Assembly (NCBI RefSeq): GCF_006125015.1
Contig: NZ_SZZN01000001.1
Span: forward strand, 62,001 to 126,000
DNA length: 64,000 nucleotides
From: Roseovarius arcticus
GTDB lineage: Bacteria; Pseudomonadota; Alphaproteobacteria; Rhodobacterales; Rhodobacteraceae
Direction: 5' to 3'
Shown: positions 1-8,135 of the stretch, in pieces
Numbering within the stretch: position 1 is the stretch's first letter
Layout: each line of letters opens with the position of its first letter
The notes under the pieces: generated by a model
Seen by the model: only the letters and a program-made list of their open reading frames with translations
Database searches by the model: none
Told to the model about the DNA's origin: nothing
Position numbers and translations under genes: made by a program

Positions 1-495
1 CTGCGCGAAAGCGCATCGCCCGCGGAGAGCGCGCGCATTTGGCTGGGCCGAAAATCAGCGTTTGGTGCGATGGGGCAACTGGGCGATTACATGTGCCTCG
101 ATGGCACAATCCCGGTCAGCCAACTGCCCTTTGTGCTGCGCCGGATTGGCGAGTTGAGCGAGGAATACGGCCTGAAGGTCGGCAATGTGTTTCACGCCGG
201 CGATGGCAATATGCACCCGCTGATCCTCTATGACGCCAACACGCCCGGCCAACAGGAGCTGTGTGAGGCGCTGGGCGCCGAGATCCTGAAGCTGTGCGTC
301 GACGTGGGCGGCTGCCTGACAGGCGAGCATGGTGTAGGCATCGAAAAGCGCGACTTGATGGAATATCAATACGCGCCGGACGATCTGGAGATTCAGATGG
401 CGGTCAAGGATGTGTTTGACCCCAGCTGGCTGCTGAACCCGGCCAAGGTGTTTCCGCTGGGGGCCAGCGCGGTCCGTCGAATGGCCTCTGCGTGA
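1..495 (+). CDS. glcD: Glycolate oxidase FAD subunit GlcD, C-terminal part
   Basis: The reading frame is open from the first base, so the gene begins outside the window and only about the last 164 residues are visible. They match the C-terminal cap of FAD-linked oxidases of the GlcD/D-lactate dehydrogenase type: the segment around 'GNVFHAGDGNMHP' and the closing 'GCLTGEHGVGIEKRD ... FDPSWLLNPAKVFP' are family signatures. GlcD carries the FAD that oxidises glycolate to glyoxylate in a membrane-associated GlcDEF complex. The order glcD-glcE-glcF on one strand, 61 bases from stop to the glcE ATG, supports one operon. Truncation is only by the window edge. Confidence 0.93.
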   Translation: MRESASPAESARIWLGRKSAFGAMGQLGDYMCLDGTIPVSQLPFVLRRIGELSEEYGLKVGNVFHAGDGNMHPLILYDANTPGQQELCEALGAEILKLCVDVGGCLTGEHGVGIEKRDLMEYQYAPDDLEIQMAVKDVFDPSWLLNPAKVFPLGASAVRRMASA

Positions 496-556
496 TGGGT
501 CAGAGATTCGCGCCCGTAGCGACCGTTTTTTGGATATTTAAGGCAAGAAGAAAGTG

Positions 557-1675
557 ATGCGTCCCGAAACCGAAGCAGAGTTAGCGCGCATGATTGCGGG
601 CGCAAACGGCCCCTTGCGGATTGTCGGCGGCGGCACGCGCGGCTTTGGCGCGGGGACAGGCGAGGCGCTGTCGACGGCGGGGCTGAGCGGCGTGACCCTT
701 TACGAGCCGGGCGCGCTGACGCTGGTGGTGCGCGCGGGCACACCGCTTGCTGAGGTCGAGGACGTGCTGGCCGCCGAGGGGCAGCGTCTAGCATTTGAGC
801 CGATGGACCACCGCGAACTGCTTGGTACGTCCGGTGTGCCGACGATTGGCGGAATGGTTGCGGCGAATGTTTCGGGGCCGCGCCGGATAGCGATTGGAGC
901 GTGCCGAGACTTCCTTTTGGGCGTGCGCTTTGTTGATGGCATGGGGCGCGTGTTGAAAAACGGCGGCCGTGTGATGAAGAATGTCACTGGCTATGATCTG
1001 ACGCGGCTCATGGCAGGCAGCTATGGCACGCTGGGCGTGATCAGCGAGGTGTCGCTGAAGGTATTGCCGATCCCGCGTGCCTCGTTGACCTTAGCCGTAA
1101 GCGGATTGGACGGGGCGCGCGCCGTGACGGCGCTGTCGCAAGCGCTGAGCTCGCCTTTTGAGGTGTCGGGCGCAGCGCATGTGGCGGCGGGCAGCATGCG
1201 CACCCTGATCCGCCTCGAAGGCTTTGAGGCGTCGGTGGCCTACCGCGCCGATCAACTGCGCGCACGGCTGGCCGAATTTGGCAACTGGCAGCTGGAGGAA
1301 GATTACGCGGTATGGCGAGAGATCCGCGATGTTTCGGCCCTTCGAGGTGGCGGCGATGTCTGGCGTGTCTCGGCGCGGCCAACGGATGGGCCTGTGCTGG
1401 CGGCAAGAGTGCCCTGCGCGGATGTGGTATATGATTGGGGCGGCGGCCTGATCTGGCTGCGAGTGCCCGAAGGGACGGATGTGCGCGCGGCGCTCGGTAA
1501 CTTTGCAGGCCATGCGACGCTGGTACGCGCGGCGCCGGAGGTCAAGGCGCGCCTTGGGGTGTTTCATCCAGCAACGCCGCCCATTGCCGCCATCGAGGCA
1601 GGGCTGCGCGCGCGATTCGACCCGCGCGGCATCCTCAACCCCGGCCTCATGTCACCGCGAGAGGGAGCCGACTGA
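557..1675 (+). CDS. glcE: Glycolate oxidase subunit GlcE
   Basis: A 372-residue FAD-binding type-4 protein, the second flavin subunit of glycolate oxidase. The N-terminal half has the PCMH-type FAD-binding fold: 'LRIVGGGTRGFG', then 'TIGGMVAANVSGPRR' and 'KNGGRVMKNVTGYDLTRLMAGSYGTLGVISEV', typical of GlcE. The C-terminal half is shorter and less conserved, ending 'FDPRGILNPGLM'. A GTG lies in frame three bases upstream, but ATG at 557 behind a purine-rich AAGAAGAAAG is the likelier start. The stop overlaps the glcF ATG by one base, so the two are probably translationally coupled. Confidence 0.93.
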   Translation: MRPETEAELARMIAGANGPLRIVGGGTRGFGAGTGEALSTAGLSGVTLYEPGALTLVVRAGTPLAEVEDVLAAEGQRLAFEPMDHRELLGTSGVPTIGGMVAANVSGPRRIAIGACRDFLLGVRFVDGMGRVLKNGGRVMKNVTGYDLTRLMAGSYGTLGVISEVSLKVLPIPRASLTLAVSGLDGARAVTALSQALSSPFEVSGAAHVAAGSMRTLIRLEGFEASVAYRADQLRARLAEFGNWQLEEDYAVWREIRDVSALRGGGDVWRVSARPTDGPVLAARVPCADVVYDWGGGLIWLRVPEGTDVRAALGNFAGHATLVRAAPEVKARLGVFHPATPPIAAIEAGLRARFDPRGILNPGLMSPREGAD

Positions 1676-2985
1676 TGCAGACGCATTTTACGCCCGAGCA
1701 GTTGGCCGATCCCGATACCGCGCAGTCTAACCAAATCTTGCGCGCCTGTGTGCATTGCGGATTTTGTACCGCGACATGCCCCACATATCAGATACTTGGC
1801 GATGAATTGGACAGCCCGCGAGGGCGCATCTATCTGATCAAGGATATGCTGGAGAACGACCGCGTGCCAGATGCCAAAACGGTCAAGCATATCGACCGCT
1901 GTCTGTCGTGCCTGGCTTGCATGACGACCTGCCCGTCGGGCGTGCATTACATGCATCTGGTCGATCATGCGCGGGCCTATATCAACGAGCATTACAAGCG
2001 ACCGCTGGGTGATCGCGCCCTGCGCTGGATGCTGGCGCGAATCCTGCCCTATCCTACGCGCTTTCGCCTCGCGCTTCTGGGGGCCAAGGCGGCGCGTCCC
2101 TTTGCCCGATTGATGCCCGATCCACGGCTGCGGGCGATGCTGGAAATGGCGCCAAAGCGTATTCCGCCGGTTAGCCGCAATGACGACCCGCAAACGCATT
2201 CCGCGCGCGGTACCCCGCGTAAGCGCGTTGCGCTGATGACGGGCTGTGCACAAAAGGCACTGAACACCGACATCAATGACGCTACGATTCGCCTGCTGAC
2301 GCGGCTGGGTTGCGACGTGGTGGTGGCTCGCGGTGCAGGCTGCTGCGGTGCGCTGGTGCATCATATGGGCAAAACCGGGGAAAGCCACGCAGCGGCGGCG
2401 CAGAACGTCCGCGCTTGGGGCGCTGAGATGGATGCAGGCGGCCTGGATGCCATCGTCATCAATACGTCTGGCTGCGGCACAACGGTCAAGGATTACGGGC
2501 ATATGTTTCGCGAAGATCCGCTGGCGGAGCAGGCCGCGCGGGTATCTGGAATTGCGATGGATATCAGTGAGTTGCTGATGCAGCTGGACATGCCGGAAGC
2601 TGCGCCAAAATCGCAGGTCGTCGCCTATCATGCCGCGTGTTCGCTGCAGCATGGGCAGCAGATAAAGACCTATCCCAAAGACCTGCTGCGCCGCGCCGGA
2701 TTTACCGTGACGGAGCCTGCGGAAAGCCACCTGTGCTGTGGATCTGCCGGCACCTACAACTTGATGCAGCCTGAGATTTCAAAGCAGCTAAAAATGCGCA
2801 AGGTAAAGGCGCTGGAGGCACGAACGCCCGATATCATAGCGGCGGGCAATATCGGATGCATGATGCAGATCGGTAGCGCCACGGACATCCCTATTGTCCA
2901 TACTGTCGAGCTGCTGGATTGGGCGACGGGCGGTCCTTTGCCCCCCGCTCTTGCCAATGTGCCAAATCGTGCGATTGGCGCCTAA
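1675..2985 (+). CDS. glcF: Glycolate oxidase iron-sulfur subunit GlcF
   Basis: A 436-residue electron-transfer subunit of glycolate oxidase. Two ferredoxin-type cysteine clusters are complete: C25, C28, C31, C35 and C76, C79, C82, C86, enough for two [4Fe-4S] centres. Two CCG-type domains follow, with CCG pairs at about residues 223-224 and 354-355, as in heterodisulfide reductase-like and GlcF/LutA proteins. It should pass electrons from the GlcD/GlcE flavins to the membrane quinone pool. It is the last gene of glcDEF; the next gene starts 60 bases later with its own ribosome site. Length is normal for GlcF. Confidence 0.94.
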   Translation: MQTHFTPEQLADPDTAQSNQILRACVHCGFCTATCPTYQILGDELDSPRGRIYLIKDMLENDRVPDAKTVKHIDRCLSCLACMTTCPSGVHYMHLVDHARAYINEHYKRPLGDRALRWMLARILPYPTRFRLALLGAKAARPFARLMPDPRLRAMLEMAPKRIPPVSRNDDPQTHSARGTPRKRVALMTGCAQKALNTDINDATIRLLTRLGCDVVVARGAGCCGALVHHMGKTGESHAAAAQNVRAWGAEMDAGGLDAIVINTSGCGTTVKDYGHMFREDPLAEQAARVSGIAMDISELLMQLDMPEAAPKSQVVAYHAACSLQHGQQIKTYPKDLLRRAGFTVTEPAESHLCCGSAGTYNLMQPEISKQLKMRKVKALEARTPDIIAAGNIGCMMQIGSATDIPIVHTVELLDWATGGPLPPALANVPNRAIGA

Positions 2986-3045
2986 GTTTCGCCCCAAACC
3001 GCCGCTATCTCGGCACGAACAAACATAATTTTCCGGAGATACCGC

Positions 3046-3864
3046 ATGCTGCGCACCCTGCTTTTCGCCCTCTCGCTGGGCCTGACTTGGGGTGGCGCAC
3101 CGATTCCCGGCCATGCGGAGGAGTCAGCGCTAAAGCGCCTTGATACCGGCGACGATGGGCGCGGCTGGGAGGCTGTAGGCCGGCTAGAGCTGGCTGGGCG
3201 CGGGTTTTGCACCGGGGCGCTGATTGCGCCGGATTTGGTGCTGACGGCTGCCCACTGCCTGTTTGATAGCGAAACAGGCGTTCGGCTAGACCACGAAAAG
3301 ATCGAGTTTCTGGCTGGCTGGCGCAATGGACGAGCCTCGGCCTATCGCTGGGTCAAGCGCGCTGTCGTACATCCTGATTATGCACATGACGGCGAAGTCG
3401 TGGCCGAGCGGGTGCGCAATGACGTTGCCCTGCTGGAACTGCGCCAGCCCATCCGTAACGCGCGGGTCGAGCCATTTGACACGGACAAGCGCCCGAAGCC
3501 CGGCCAGCGGGTCGGCGTGGTCAGCTATGCACGTGGACGCTCTGACGCGCCGTCCTTGCAGGAGGTTTGCGAGGTGATTGCACGGCAAGAGGGCGTGCTG
3601 GTCATGTCTTGTGACGTCGACTATGGCAGCTCAGGCGCGCCGATATTTACCTTCGACGGGGGCGCGCCGCGCGTCGTATCAGTCGTGTCTGCAATGGCCG
3701 AAGTGGACGGTAAAAAGGTATCGCTGGGCACCCAGTTGCAAGCACCATTAGAGGTGCTGAAGGCCGAGTTGGCCGCCGGCATGGGCGGACGGTCCGGCGT
3801 GGGGCCGTTTATGGCCGAGGTTGGCACGGTGCGCGACACCGGCGCCAAGTTTGCCAAACCATGA
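3046..3864 (+). CDS. Secreted trypsin-like serine protease (first of a tandem pair)
   Basis: A 272-residue S1-family protease. Residues 1-24 form a signal peptide (hydrophobic stretch ending near GHA-EE). The catalytic triad is readable: His70 in 'LVLTAAHC', Asp126 in 'NDVALLEL', and Ser196 in 'GSSGAPIF', a variant of the GDSGGP motif as seen in glutamyl-endopeptidase-like and short bacterial S1 enzymes. A GGAG ribosome site precedes the ATG. The stop overlaps the start of the next, paralogous protease (ATGA). The extreme C-terminus reads 'GAKFAKP', nearly the same as the tail of its neighbour. Substrate is unknown; the protein should act outside the cytoplasm. Confidence 0.85.
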   Translation: MLRTLLFALSLGLTWGGAPIPGHAEESALKRLDTGDDGRGWEAVGRLELAGRGFCTGALIAPDLVLTAAHCLFDSETGVRLDHEKIEFLAGWRNGRASAYRWVKRAVVHPDYAHDGEVVAERVRNDVALLELRQPIRNARVEPFDTDKRPKPGQRVGVVSYARGRSDAPSLQEVCEVIARQEGVLVMSCDVDYGSSGAPIFTFDGGAPRVVSVVSAMAEVDGKKVSLGTQLQAPLEVLKAELAAGMGGRSGVGPFMAEVGTVRDTGAKFAKP

Positions 3865-4667
3865 GGGTACGGGACGCGATATATGCCGCGCTAATCTGCG
3901 CGCCAATTCTGTCGCTGGCCGCTCCGGCGCTGGCAGGCGGGCTGATCCGGCTGACAGACCGCGATGATCTATTCGGCTGGGAGGCTGTGGGCCGGCTAGA
4001 GCTAGAGGGCAAAGGATATTGCACCGGCTCGCTGATCGCACCTGATTTGGTCCTGACAGCGGCGCACTGCGTTTTTGACGATGCAGGCGCGCCCATCCCG
4101 CCTGAGCGAATTTCCTTTCGCGCCGGGCTTCGCGATGGTGTTTTCATCTCTCAAAGCGGGGTCGCGCAGGTCGCAGCGCACCCGGATTATACCCCCGGCC
4201 CGCGTGTGACCAGCGACATGGTGCGCCATGATGCAGCCCTGTTAAAGCTGTCTCAGGCAATCCCTGCTGCGGTCGCCAGTCCTTTTGTCTTGGCTGGTGC
4301 TGAGGCGCGGCAGGGCTTGCGCGTGAGCGTGGTCAGCTATGGGCGGGGCCGCGATGCGGCGCTGTCGTGGCAGCGCGATTGCGGCGTAACCGGCGCGGGG
4401 CGCGGCCTGCTGGCATTCGATTGTGACGTCACTTTCGGTTCGTCCGGGGCGCCTGTGTTTTCGCGTAGGCAGGGGCAGCGCGCGCGCATCGTTTCGCTGA
4501 TCTCTAGTGGGGGCGCGGATATCGCCTATGGCATGACATTGCCCGGCATCGTGGCCGACCTAAAGGTAGCCTTGCGCGCCGCGCCGCGCCAGCAAGTTGC
4601 CAGTCCGCGCCGTGTGCAAGTTGGTCAGGGCGGCGGCGCGATGGGTGCCAAATTCCAGAAACCGTGA
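3861..4667 (+). CDS. Secreted trypsin-like serine protease (second of a tandem pair)
   Basis: A 268-residue paralogue of the preceding gene, starting inside its stop codon (ATGA). The signal peptide spans about residues 1-25 (ending ALA-GG). The triad residues are His69, Asp124 and Ser195 ('GSSGAPVF'). The block 'GWEAVGRLEL...CTG.LIAPDLVLTAAHC' is nearly identical in both proteins, which points to tandem duplication. The C-terminal ends are also alike ('GAKFQKP'), although the preceding linker differs. The two are very probably co-translated. No inhibitor or dedicated substrate gene is seen nearby. Confidence 0.85.
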   Translation: MRVRDAIYAALICAPILSLAAPALAGGLIRLTDRDDLFGWEAVGRLELEGKGYCTGSLIAPDLVLTAAHCVFDDAGAPIPPERISFRAGLRDGVFISQSGVAQVAAHPDYTPGPRVTSDMVRHDAALLKLSQAIPAAVASPFVLAGAEARQGLRVSVVSYGRGRDAALSWQRDCGVTGAGRGLLAFDCDVTFGSSGAPVFSRRQGQRARIVSLISSGGADIAYGMTLPGIVADLKVALRAAPRQQVASPRRVQVGQGGGAMGAKFQKP

Positions 4668-4681
4668 GGCGTGTGGCCGGA

Positions 4682-4712
4682 CTTGAAACCGCGCCGAGCC
4701 TTACCCAAATAT
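4682..4712 (+). promoter_or_regulatory. Candidate heat-shock (RpoH-type) promoter of hsp20
   Basis: The sequence CTTGAAA at 4682-4688 matches the sigma-32 -35 element exactly. Fifteen bases later CCCAAATAT (4704-4712) resembles the -10 element. The site lies just downstream of the second protease gene and about 100 bases before the hsp20 ATG. Assignment is by eye only; no start-site mapping is available. Confidence 0.5.
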
Positions 4713-4805
4713 CACATGCCGGATGCCGCAAGGGTCCGCGCATCTAACCGCCTGTCCCATGTGGGAAGGCATATCATAATGGTATCGCTCAATGGAGGAT
4801 GACCC

Positions 4806-5273
4806 ATGCGAAACTTTGATTTGGCCCCGCTATACCGGGCCACTGTCGGCTTTGACCAAATTGCGGACGTAATGGACCGCGTTTTGACCGCGGACACCGC
4901 GCAGCCGACGTATCCGCCCTATAATATCGAAAAGATGGACGATGACGCGTGGCGCATTTCCATCGCCGTTGCAGGCTTTGCCGAGGATGATCTGTCGGTC
5001 GAGCTGCGAGAGGGCGCGCTGATCGTTTCGGCCCGCAAGGCGGATGACGGCGAGGCGCGTACGTATCTGCACCGCGGCATCGCCACCCGCGCATTCGAGC
5101 GGCGCTTTCAACTTGCTGACCACGTCCGCGCGCTGAATGCCACTCATGCGGATGGGATGCTGCATATCGACCTCGTGCGCGAAGTGCCCGAAGCGCTGAA
5201 ACCGCGCCGGATCGCGATCGAACGCCGTTCTGATAGCGCACGGGATGCCGAAAACGCGAAACCCGTTAACTGA
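4806..5273 (+). CDS. Small heat-shock protein, Hsp20/IbpA type
   Basis: A 155-residue protein with an alpha-crystallin domain at about residues 35-140, including 'PPYNIEKMDDDAWRISIAVAG' and 'L.VELREGALIVSARK'. The short N-terminus 'MRNFDLAPLYRATVGFD' is typical of bacterial IbpA-like chaperones. It should hold unfolding cytosolic proteins for later refolding. The ATG follows a strong GGAGGATGA ribosome site. A heat-shock-like promoter lies upstream and a strong hairpin terminator downstream, so it is probably monocistronic. Confidence 0.92.
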   Translation: MRNFDLAPLYRATVGFDQIADVMDRVLTADTAQPTYPPYNIEKMDDDAWRISIAVAGFAEDDLSVELREGALIVSARKADDGEARTYLHRGIATRAFERRFQLADHVRALNATHADGMLHIDLVREVPEALKPRRIAIERRSDSARDAENAKPVN

Positions 5274-5281
5274 TACGCGTA

Positions 5282-5314
5282 ACGCCCCGCCGGATAGCCG
5301 GCGGGGCGTCATTT
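5282..5314 (+). terminator. Rho-independent terminator after hsp20
   Basis: A perfect 12-base stem (5282-5293 with 5298-5309) and a four-base ATAG loop is followed by a short T-rich tail (CATTTTAG). It sits between the converging hsp20 and gabD genes. The tail is T-rich only on the plus strand, so it mainly serves hsp20. Confidence 0.8.
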
Positions 5315-5336
5315 TAGTATGGCATTAGTCTGAAAC

Positions 5337-6806
5337 TTAGACTGACATGCAGATGTATTTCATCTCCAGATAATCTTCGATGCCGTGGTGGCTGCCTTCG
5401 CGGCCCAGACCCGATTGCTTGACGCCGCCGAATGGCGCGACCTCAGTCGAGATGATGCCAGTGTTCACACCGACAATGCCATATTCCAGCGCTTCGGCCA
5501 CCTTGTAGACGCGGCTCAGATCGTTGGCATAGAAGTAGCTGGCAAGGCCAAAGATTGTATCGTTGGCCATCGCGATCACATCATCCTCGTCCTCAAACTT
5601 GAAGAGCGGCGCTAGTGGGCCGAACGTCTCGTCCGTGGCGAACTGCATGTCCTGCGTCGCGCCCGTGATGATGGTGGGGGGCAGGAAATTCCCCTCACGC
5701 TGCGACGGCTCACCGCCGCCCATGATGACGGTGCCGCCTTTGGATTTCGCGTCGGCCACATGCTCTTGCACCTTGGTGATCGCGTCCTTGTTAATAAGCG
5801 GGCCGAGCGTGACGCCCTCGTCCATGCCATCGCCCATCTTCAGCTTTTCAACGGCTGCCTTCAGCTTTTCGGCGAAGGTGTCATAAACGCCGGCCTGCAC
5901 ATAGATGCGGTTCGCGCAGACGCAGGTCTGGCCGTTGTTTCGGAACTTGCACAGAATCGCGCCCTCAACGGCGGCATCCAAATCCGCATCGTCGAATACG
6001 ATAAAGGGTGCGTTGCCGCCCAATTCCATCGAGCATTTCATGACCTGATCGGCGGCCTGCTTTAGCAAGATGCGACCAACTTCGGTGGAGCCAGTGAACG
6101 TCAGCTTGCGCACGGCAGGATTCTCGCAGAACTCCTTGCCGACGTCGGACGACCGCGAGGACGTCACGATGTTAAAGACGCCCGCGGGGATGCCCGCACG
6201 GTCGGCCAGAACGGCCATGGCGGTGGCCGACAGCGGCGTTTCTGCCGCTGGGCGTCCGACAAAAGCACAGCCAGCGGCAAGCGCGGGTGCGGCCTTGCGC
6301 GTGATCATCGCATTGGGGAAGTTCCAAGGCGTGATGGATGCGGCAACGCCGATGGGCTGCTTGATCACCATAATACGCTTGTCCCGCTGGTGGCCGGGGA
6401 TCGTCTCGCCGTAGATGCGCTTGGCCTCTTCGGCGAAAAACTCGATGAAGGACGCGCCATAGGCGACTTCGCCCTTGGCTTCGGCCAGCGGCTTGCCTTG
6501 CTCGGCGGTCAGGATGGTGCCCAGATCATCCTGATGTTCCATCATCAGGTCGAACCATTTGCGCAGCACATTTGCGCGCTCCTTGCCGGTCCACTTGGCC
6601 CATTCCTTTTGCGCCTTTTCGGCGGCGGCAATCGCCTCACCGACCTGAGCGCGGCTAAGGTCGGCAACCTTGGCCACGACGTCCCCGCGCGCGGGGTTCA
6701 TCACGTCGAACGTGGCATCGCCGCTAACCCACTTGCCGTTCACATAGGCCTTGTCGGCCAGCAGGCTGGGGTCCTTGAGCAGGGATTTAAGGTCTGTTTT
6801 GCTCAT
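5337..6806 (-). CDS. gabD: NAD(P)-dependent succinate-semialdehyde dehydrogenase-like aldehyde dehydrogenase
   Basis: A 489-residue aldehyde dehydrogenase close to GabD, which oxidises succinate semialdehyde (from GABA) to succinate. Catalytic Glu261 ('ELGGNAPF') and Cys295 ('NNGQTCVCANR') are present, as is the class motif 'TPWNFPNAMITRK'. The C-terminus 'FGGVKQSGLGREGSHHGIEDYLEMKY' is typical of GabD. The chosen ATG sits eight bases behind AAAGGA; a longer in-frame reading upstream is probably not translated. One oddity: the cofactor-binding Lys expected in 'VKPAxxTP' is Arg here ('VGRPAAETP', about residue 185). A different semialdehyde substrate, such as glutarate semialdehyde, is possible. 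Confidence 0.87.
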   Translation of the reverse strand: MSKTDLKSLLKDPSLLADKAYVNGKWVSGDATFDVMNPARGDVVAKVADLSRAQVGEAIAAAEKAQKEWAKWTGKERANVLRKWFDLMMEHQDDLGTILTAEQGKPLAEAKGEVAYGASFIEFFAEEAKRIYGETIPGHQRDKRIMVIKQPIGVAASITPWNFPNAMITRKAAPALAAGCAFVGRPAAETPLSATAMAVLADRAGIPAGVFNIVTSSRSSDVGKEFCENPAVRKLTFTGSTEVGRILLKQAADQVMKCSMELGGNAPFIVFDDADLDAAVEGAILCKFRNNGQTCVCANRIYVQAGVYDTFAEKLKAAVEKLKMGDGMDEGVTLGPLINKDAITKVQEHVADAKSKGGTVIMGGGEPSQREGNFLPPTIITGATQDMQFATDETFGPLAPLFKFEDEDDVIAMANDTIFGLASYFYANDLSRVYKVAEALEYGIVGVNTGIISTEVAPFGGVKQSGLGREGSHHGIEDYLEMKYICMSV

Positions 6807-6906
6807 GTCATGCATCCTTTTCGGTTTGTATTGGCTTTCCGCCTGAATCTGCGCAAGGCAAAGCACCTTGCGACGGTCTTGTCCAGATAACGCGCGCGGG
6901 CATCGG

Positions 6907-8061
6907 TCAGTTCACGCCCAGATACCGGCTAAGCACGCGGGACCACGCATCGCTTCGCAGATAGGTCAGCAGGGCGCGGTTCATCGGCTCGCGCAATTCG
7001 GAATCTGTAGGCAGGGCGATGCCGTAATCCTGCCGGCCTATGGCGTCGTCCAGAATCTGCACCTCACTTTCGAACTCGTTAAGCGCGACGTATTGCATCA
7101 GCGGCTTGTCATAGACGAACGCTGCAATCTTTTCGTCCAGCAGCGCCTGCAGGCCGTCTTCGATGCTATCGTAGCGCGCCAGACGAATACCGCGCGCGGC
7201 CATTTCCTCGGCCCCCGTCGTGCCGGTGACGACGCCGACGCGGTGCATTTTCAGATCCGACACCCCTTGGATCGAATTGCCCAGGCTGCCGACGGTCAGC
7301 GATGCCGCGATGGCGGCGGTAAAGCTGGCGACGATCAGCATAGCAGTAAACATCCAGATCACGCCCACGATCCGCCCGCCCAGAGTGCGCGGCGACTTGT
7401 CACCGTAGCCGACTGTGGTCATCGTGACCGCCGCCCACCAGAATCCATCGCCCAGACCTTGGGCCGTGGAGCGGGGGAATTCCTCGTTGCTGCGCCGTTC
7501 AAACGCCCAGACGGCGGCGCCGGCAGCCAGTAGAACGGTCGAAAGCGTGGCAATCGCGACCGCGAACTGCCAAGTAAAGAGGTTCTTTACCACCTGAAAC
7601 CAGCCACTTCCGGCGTCTGGGTTTATCGCGATACCAAGGCCAGTCGTGTAGTAGGGAAAGGTGAAATCCAGCTTGGCCTCTCGCGCGGGCGTGATCGTGA
7701 TCGCGGCGATGGCGGCGTCGACTTCGCCATCCTCCACTGCCGCCAGCATTCCGTCCAGCGTATCCTCTCGCCACTCGATGGTGCGGCCTAGATCGCTTGC
7801 GATGGCGGTCATCGCGTCAATGGCAATACCGCTCCATTCGCCGCCCGCCCCGACAAAGGCGAAGGGCGGTGTATGTTTGGTTGCGACGATGAGCGGGCCT
7901 GTCTCAGCGGTGGCTTGCTCGGCTGCGTCCTCTGGCTGCGTCTCTTGGGTCTGTGCTTGCGGCACTTGGGTATCTTGTGCAGCGATCGGCGCCGGGCTGA
8001 TCAAGATTGCAAAGAGCAGGGCCAGCGCAAGAGCAGGGGCGCGTGTGGCAAATTTTATCAA
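6907..8061 (-). CDS. GluR0-type ligand-gated potassium channel (prokaryotic ionotropic receptor)
   Basis: A 384-residue membrane protein with the layout of a bacterial ionotropic glutamate receptor subunit. In order: signal peptide (1-28), a Gln/Glu/Thr-rich linker, the first lobe of an amino-acid-binding periplasmic domain (about 56-150), transmembrane helix 1 (about 165-187), a pore loop with the K+ selectivity filter TVGYGD at 216-221, transmembrane helix 2 (about 230-255), and the second ligand-binding lobe to the C-terminus. The split binding domain around a K+ channel pore is diagnostic of GluR0-like receptors. The start codon appears to be TTG behind GGAGA. The ligand is unknown; neighbours do not form an obvious pathway with it. 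Confidence 0.88.
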   Translation of the reverse strand: MIKFATRAPALALALLFAILISPAPIAAQDTQVPQAQTQETQPEDAAEQATAETGPLIVATKHTPPFAFVGAGGEWSGIAIDAMTAIASDLGRTIEWREDTLDGMLAAVEDGEVDAAIAAITITPAREAKLDFTFPYYTTGLGIAINPDAGSGWFQVVKNLFTWQFAVAIATLSTVLLAAGAAVWAFERRSNEEFPRSTAQGLGDGFWWAAVTMTTVGYGDKSPRTLGGRIVGVIWMFTAMLIVASFTAAIAASLTVGSLGNSIQGVSDLKMHRVGVVTGTTGAEEMAARGIRLARYDSIEDGLQALLDEKIAAFVYDKPLMQYVALNEFESEVQILDDAIGRQDYGIALPTDSELREPMNRALLTYLRSDAWSRVLSRYLGVN

Positions 8062-8135
8062 GGTGCGAAGTCTCCGGTAGTGGCGATATTTTCGGTCTTA
8101 TCGGTATTTGGGCCAAAAGGTTCAAGGGTCCAGCC

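Noticed and set aside
1564..2730. A 388-residue minus-strand frame opposite glcF
   Set aside because: GlcF on the plus strand has complete iron-sulfur and CCG motifs; the opposite frame shows no family features.
3046..4667. The tandem proteases considered as a transposed or phage-borne cassette
   Set aside because: No terminal repeats, integrase or change in base composition flank them; simple tandem duplication is enough.
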